Source: AP-15 sp963772965 (lineage in GTDB: Bacteria > Pseudomonadota > Alphaproteobacteria > ATCC43930 > CGMCC-115725). Taken from it: DNA of 64,000 nt. The notes under the pieces are model-generated. The model did no database searches. It was given only the letters and a program-made list of their open reading frames with translations, and had not been told where the DNA came from. Below are positions 61,402-64,000 of this stretch, in pieces; position 1 is the stretch's first letter, and each line of letters starts with the position of its first letter. Where the stretch lies: positions 62,001-126,000 of the forward strand of contig CAVYZU010000003.1 of assembly GCA_963772965.1 (NCBI GenBank). Reading direction: 5' to 3'. Position numbers and translations under genes: made by a program.

Positions 61402-62426
61402 GGGGAACCGCCTTTGCTCACAAAGCAAAAATAGAAGTCGTTTTGGTATACTACGACGAGCCCCAACTCCTTCTCCTGGCCTCTGATCGGGGCATTCGTA
61501 TGATTGCTGTTGCAGTTCAACGGCCCGATATGGAAAGTCCCTTCTTTTGCTGTGAAGTACGAGATAAGGCTTTCGATCGATACCTCGATGGCAAAGCTGA
61601 TTTGCATTATCTGTTCAGGGAGGCTCATCGCGAGCTGTATTATTTCTTTGACCTTGACGAAGAAACAGATGGTTGGGTGAGTTTGCAAAAAGCTATCGCC
61701 GAGGACATACAGGACGATAGGTATTGGCCAAAGGTAGGATTTTTCTCGCGGAGTCACACTACAGCCTATCACTTGAGGCCTGTTCTGGAAGCCTCCCTGC
61801 AGGAGTTCAAAATCGATGGGAATTGGGAAGCTCGCGACTTTTCTCAATTTCACGGTAAGATGTCTGACCTGTATGCGCTGTTTTCGATCCTCAAGCGGTT
61901 TGAAAACGAAGCGCCGGCTTCGGACCGTTTAATAGTCAAGAGATATATTCGTGATCGCTTCTGGCAAGGTGGTGGAAGCTATGTAGGGTTCTATGATGAT
62001 TTGTCTGCACAGATTAAGTCGGTAAACCCCTTGAGTATTGTTCGAATTCAATACGCCTCACCAGGGTCTTTCGTTTTGCGCGGGGAAAAAAATGCTTTAT
62101 CTGATATTTCTAACATGATTGAGACATTCGACCTTCACCAGGAACAGCTAAGTTTATCATATCGACAGATTTATGGGATATTACGAAAGGAACGCCTGCT
62201 GTCTGCAGAAAAGTCATCAAATTTCTCGAGTAAAGCTATAGAGAGTTTTGTCCAGGAGCGTACATTAAACTTCGTCAATGAAATGAAAATTGGGAGGGAA
62301 AGTGAAATTTTTGAGGCGTGCGATAGAGTAGTCCTCGTCTTTGCAAAAGTGGTACTGTCAATCTTCCGGCGTGGGAAAGAGCTATATACTTTTCATGCGG
62401 AGGGGCGTGTACAGGCCTCATCGTGA
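61398..62426 (+). CDS. Hypothetical 342-residue protein, second gene of the lower-GC insert
   Basis: 342 residues, with base composition clearly more AT-rich than the surrounding core genes. The start KIEVVLVYYDEPQLLLLASD and the following RGIRMIAVAVQRPDMESPFF look like a beta-rich small domain. The rest is mixed helix and strand (HYLFREAHRELYYFFDLDEE, DRLIVKRYIRDRFWQGGGSY), and the C-terminal 100 residues are helical (SNMIETFDLHQEQLSLSYRQ). There are no membrane helices and no nucleotide-binding motif. It is coupled to the upstream gene by ATGA. The combination (small Cys-rich protein plus larger cytoplasmic protein, transferred between core genes) would suit a defence or toxin-related role, but nothing proves it. 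Confidence 0.6.
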   Translation: MRGTAFAHKAKIEVVLVYYDEPQLLLLASDRGIRMIAVAVQRPDMESPFFCCEVRDKAFDRYLDGKADLHYLFREAHRELYYFFDLDEETDGWVSLQKAIAEDIQDDRYWPKVGFFSRSHTTAYHLRPVLEASLQEFKIDGNWEARDFSQFHGKMSDLYALFSILKRFENEAPASDRLIVKRYIRDRFWQGGGSYVGFYDDLSAQIKSVNPLSIVRIQYASPGSFVLRGEKNALSDISNMIETFDLHQEQLSLSYRQIYGILRKERLLSAEKSSNFSSKAIESFVQERTLNFVNEMKIGRESEIFEACDRVVLVFAKVVLSIFRRGKELYTFHAEGRVQASS

Positions 62427-62466
62427 TTGCAGTACGATTTTAGACGACTATATGCTGATGTCAGCT

Positions 62467-62742
62467 ATGACCGTTGCCGATACGATCCGAAAAAAGCTGA
62501 CCGCACGATTCGCGCCGGCACGGCTCGAGATTATCGATGAATCGTGTCGCCACGCCGGGCATGCCGGCGCGCGGGAAGAGGGCGAGACGCATTTTGCGGT
62601 CACGATCGTCTCCGCCGCCTTCGCCACCCATAACCGGGTCGCGAGGCAACGACTGGTCTATGACGCGCTCGCCGAGGAATTGGCGACCCGAATCCACGCA
62701 TTGTCGCTGACCACTTTGACCCCGGACGAAGATAGAGCTTAG
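62467..62742 (+). CDS. BolA family protein
   Basis: 91 residues from ATG 62467; the open frame begins earlier inside the previous gene. BolA fold signatures: MTVADTIRKKLTARFAPARL with LEIIDESCRHAGHAGAREEG, containing the His residues that, with a monothiol glutaredoxin, bind a [2Fe-2S] cluster, followed by ETHFAVTIVSAAFATHNRVA and RQRLVYDALAEELATRIHAL. The GC-rich codon use returns to that of core genes here, marking the right boundary of the insert. BolA/IbaG proteins act in iron-sulfur cluster handling and stress shape control. Confidence 0.93.
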   Translation: MTVADTIRKKLTARFAPARLEIIDESCRHAGHAGAREEGETHFAVTIVSAAFATHNRVARQRLVYDALAEELATRIHALSLTTLTPDEDRA

Positions 62743-62844
62743 GGTCCATCAGCCCGCGCTTCTATGGGATAGGGCGAGCGGTCCTGCGCCGTTACCTGTC
62801 CTGCTCCTGCAGGCGGAGTTGGGAAGGGGAGGGGGGTCGGGCGG

Positions 62845-63969
62845 CTAAGCGGCTTCAGCGAGGAAGGCGCGCAGTTTGTCGGCGGGGGCGTCCTTCATCA
62901 CGAAGGCATCGCCGATATGGCGCGGCAGTATCAGTGTGATCCTGCCGTCGCGGACCTTTTTGTCTTTGCCCATATGCGCCAATAACAGGTCGGCGGACAC
63001 GCCGGCGAGCCCGACATCGGCAAGCCGCGTCGGCAGCCCGGTGGCGGCAAAATGGTCGCGTACGCGATCGCTTTCTTCATCTGGCAACAGCTCAAGCCGC
63101 ACCGCGAAATCGAAGGCCAGGATCATCCCCATTGCCACCGCTTCGCCATGCAGCAGCCGGCTCGAAAACCCGGTTTCCGCTTCCAATGCATGGCCAAAGG
63201 TGTGGCCGAAATTAAGGAGCGCCCGGTCGCCCTCTTCGCGCTCGTCGGCCGCGACCACCGCTGACTTCATTATGCAGCTGGTGACAATCGCATGGCGCAG
63301 CGGGTCCGGCTCCAACGCGCAGAGTGCATTTCCCTGGCGCTCGCACCAGGCGAAGAACGCGGCATCGCGGATCAGTCCGTATTTGACGGTTTCGGCATAG
63401 CCCGCCAGCAATTCGCGGCGTGGCAAGGTCGACAACACATCGGTGTCGGCGAGCACGAGGCGCGGCTGATAGAACGCACCGATCAGGTTTTTGCCGGCTG
63501 ACGTATTGATGCCGGTCTTGCCCCCGACCGAGCTGTCGACTTGAGCCAACAAGGTTGTCGGGATCTGCACGAAATCGATGCCGCGCAACAATGTCGCCGC
63601 GGCAAACCCGGTCAGATCACCGACCACCCCGCCGCCCAGCGCGACCAGCATCGATCCGCGTTCGACGCCGCAGGCCAGGATCTCGTCGGCGAGCCGGCCG
63701 AAATGGTCGAGGTTCTTGGTCTCCTCGCCGGGCGGCAACACCACAACATGCTGGGCAATGCCGGCCGCCGTGAGACTCGCTTGTAACGGCGCGAGCCAAT
63801 CACGTGCGACGTTCTCGTCGGTTACGACGACCGCGTGACGGCGGCGCATCAGCGGCAGGATCTCGCCGCCGGCGCTCTCGATCAGCCGCGGCCCGACGAC
63901 GATGTCGTAGCCGCGATCACCCAACGCCACATGCAGCCGTTCACAATCGAGTTTCGTCTCGGGCGTCAT
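62845..63969 (-). CDS. aroB: 3-dehydroquinate synthase
   Basis: Second shikimate-pathway enzyme, converting DAHP to 3-dehydroquinate with NAD and a divalent metal. 374 residues from ATG 63969, with CAGGA just upstream. Signatures: VALGGGVVGDLTGFAAATLL, IDFVQIPTTLLAQVDSSVGG with KTGIN, LLAGYAETVKYGLIRD, the metal ligands Glu in the YAETVKYG region and His in LLNFGHTFGHALEAETGF and LLHGEAVAMGMIL, and the C-terminal KDKKVRDGRITLILPRHIGD. It is convergent with bolA. aroK usually precedes aroB in this strand order and would lie beyond the right edge. Confidence 0.96.
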   Translation of the reverse strand: MTPETKLDCERLHVALGDRGYDIVVGPRLIESAGGEILPLMRRRHAVVVTDENVARDWLAPLQASLTAAGIAQHVVVLPPGEETKNLDHFGRLADEILACGVERGSMLVALGGGVVGDLTGFAAATLLRGIDFVQIPTTLLAQVDSSVGGKTGINTSAGKNLIGAFYQPRLVLADTDVLSTLPRRELLAGYAETVKYGLIRDAAFFAWCERQGNALCALEPDPLRHAIVTSCIMKSAVVAADEREEGDRALLNFGHTFGHALEAETGFSSRLLHGEAVAMGMILAFDFAVRLELLPDEESDRVRDHFAATGLPTRLADVGLAGVSADLLLAHMGKDKKVRDGRITLILPRHIGDAFVMKDAPADKLRAFLAEAA

Positions 63970-64000
63970 TCCTGAAACTCCAACACAGGCGACGTCAGCG

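Noticed and set aside
1..64000. tRNA, rRNA, riboswitch or CRISPR features
   Set aside because: No cloverleaf-type stretches, rRNA signatures or regularly spaced repeats with unique spacers were seen by eye. A covariance-model scan was not possible, so small RNAs could be missed.

Overview
This is a high-GC chromosomal window from an alphaproteobacterium, most likely a Rhodospirillales-type lineage. That placement rests on gene-order blocks: secA / ppiC-argJ-mutT at the left, rpmH-rnpA-yidD-yidC-engB-argB-HAD at the right, then bolA and aroB. An HpnL-type gene points to hopanoid lipids. There are no rRNA, tRNA or CRISPR features that I can see. One IS1634-family element is present.

Layout. 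0-5.5 kb: secA (cut by the left edge), then ppiC, argJ and mutT. 5.6-20.3 kb: accessory aromatic/acid catabolism, with a frameshifted MmgE/PrpD gene, a frameshifted enoyl-CoA hydratase, an arylsulfotransferase-like beta-propeller, Rieske dioxygenase alpha and beta subunits, a C-C bond hydrolase, a D-2-hydroxyacid dehydrogenase, a VOC protein and a cupin. An RND efflux adaptor/pump pair sits in the middle. 20.4-24.8 kb: a signalling operon of TonB receptor, YfiR-like protein and hybrid histidine kinase with a CHASE8-like sensor. The receptor carries an in-frame stop. 25-31 kb: YihY, hemerythrin, an FAD amino-acid oxidoreductase and a TPP-dependent E1 alpha/beta pair, followed by an intergenic region with phased direct repeats. 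31-48.5 kb is the most unusual part: a frameshift-split winged-helix/cyclase/ATPase/TPR regulator, a small family of proteins with a duplicated unknown domain, a secreted phosphoesterase, the IS element, and two very large exported proteins flanking a lower-GC glycosyltransferase-like gene. 48.6-56 kb: rlmI-like methyltransferase, sensor kinase, MerA-like flavoprotein with TVP38 protein, HpnL and a ferritin-like protein. 55.9-64 kb: the rpmH-argB housekeeping run, interrupted before bolA by a lower-GC two-gene insert of unknown function.

Working together. The dioxygenase, hydrolase, VOC, D-2-hydroxyacid dehydrogenase and hydratase genes could belong to one aromatic-acid degradation pathway, although reductase and diol dehydrogenase genes are absent here. 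The receptor-YfiR-kinase genes look like a single envelope-sensing unit. SecA, YidC, YidD and PpiC serve protein export, and the two giant exported proteins with the phosphoesterase are plausible clients.

Integrity warning. Several genes are broken by single-base shifts, and one of them is engB, which is normally essential. Some or all of these may be sequence errors rather than gene decay; reads should be inspected before calling pseudogenes. All calls were made by eye from sequence, without database searches.
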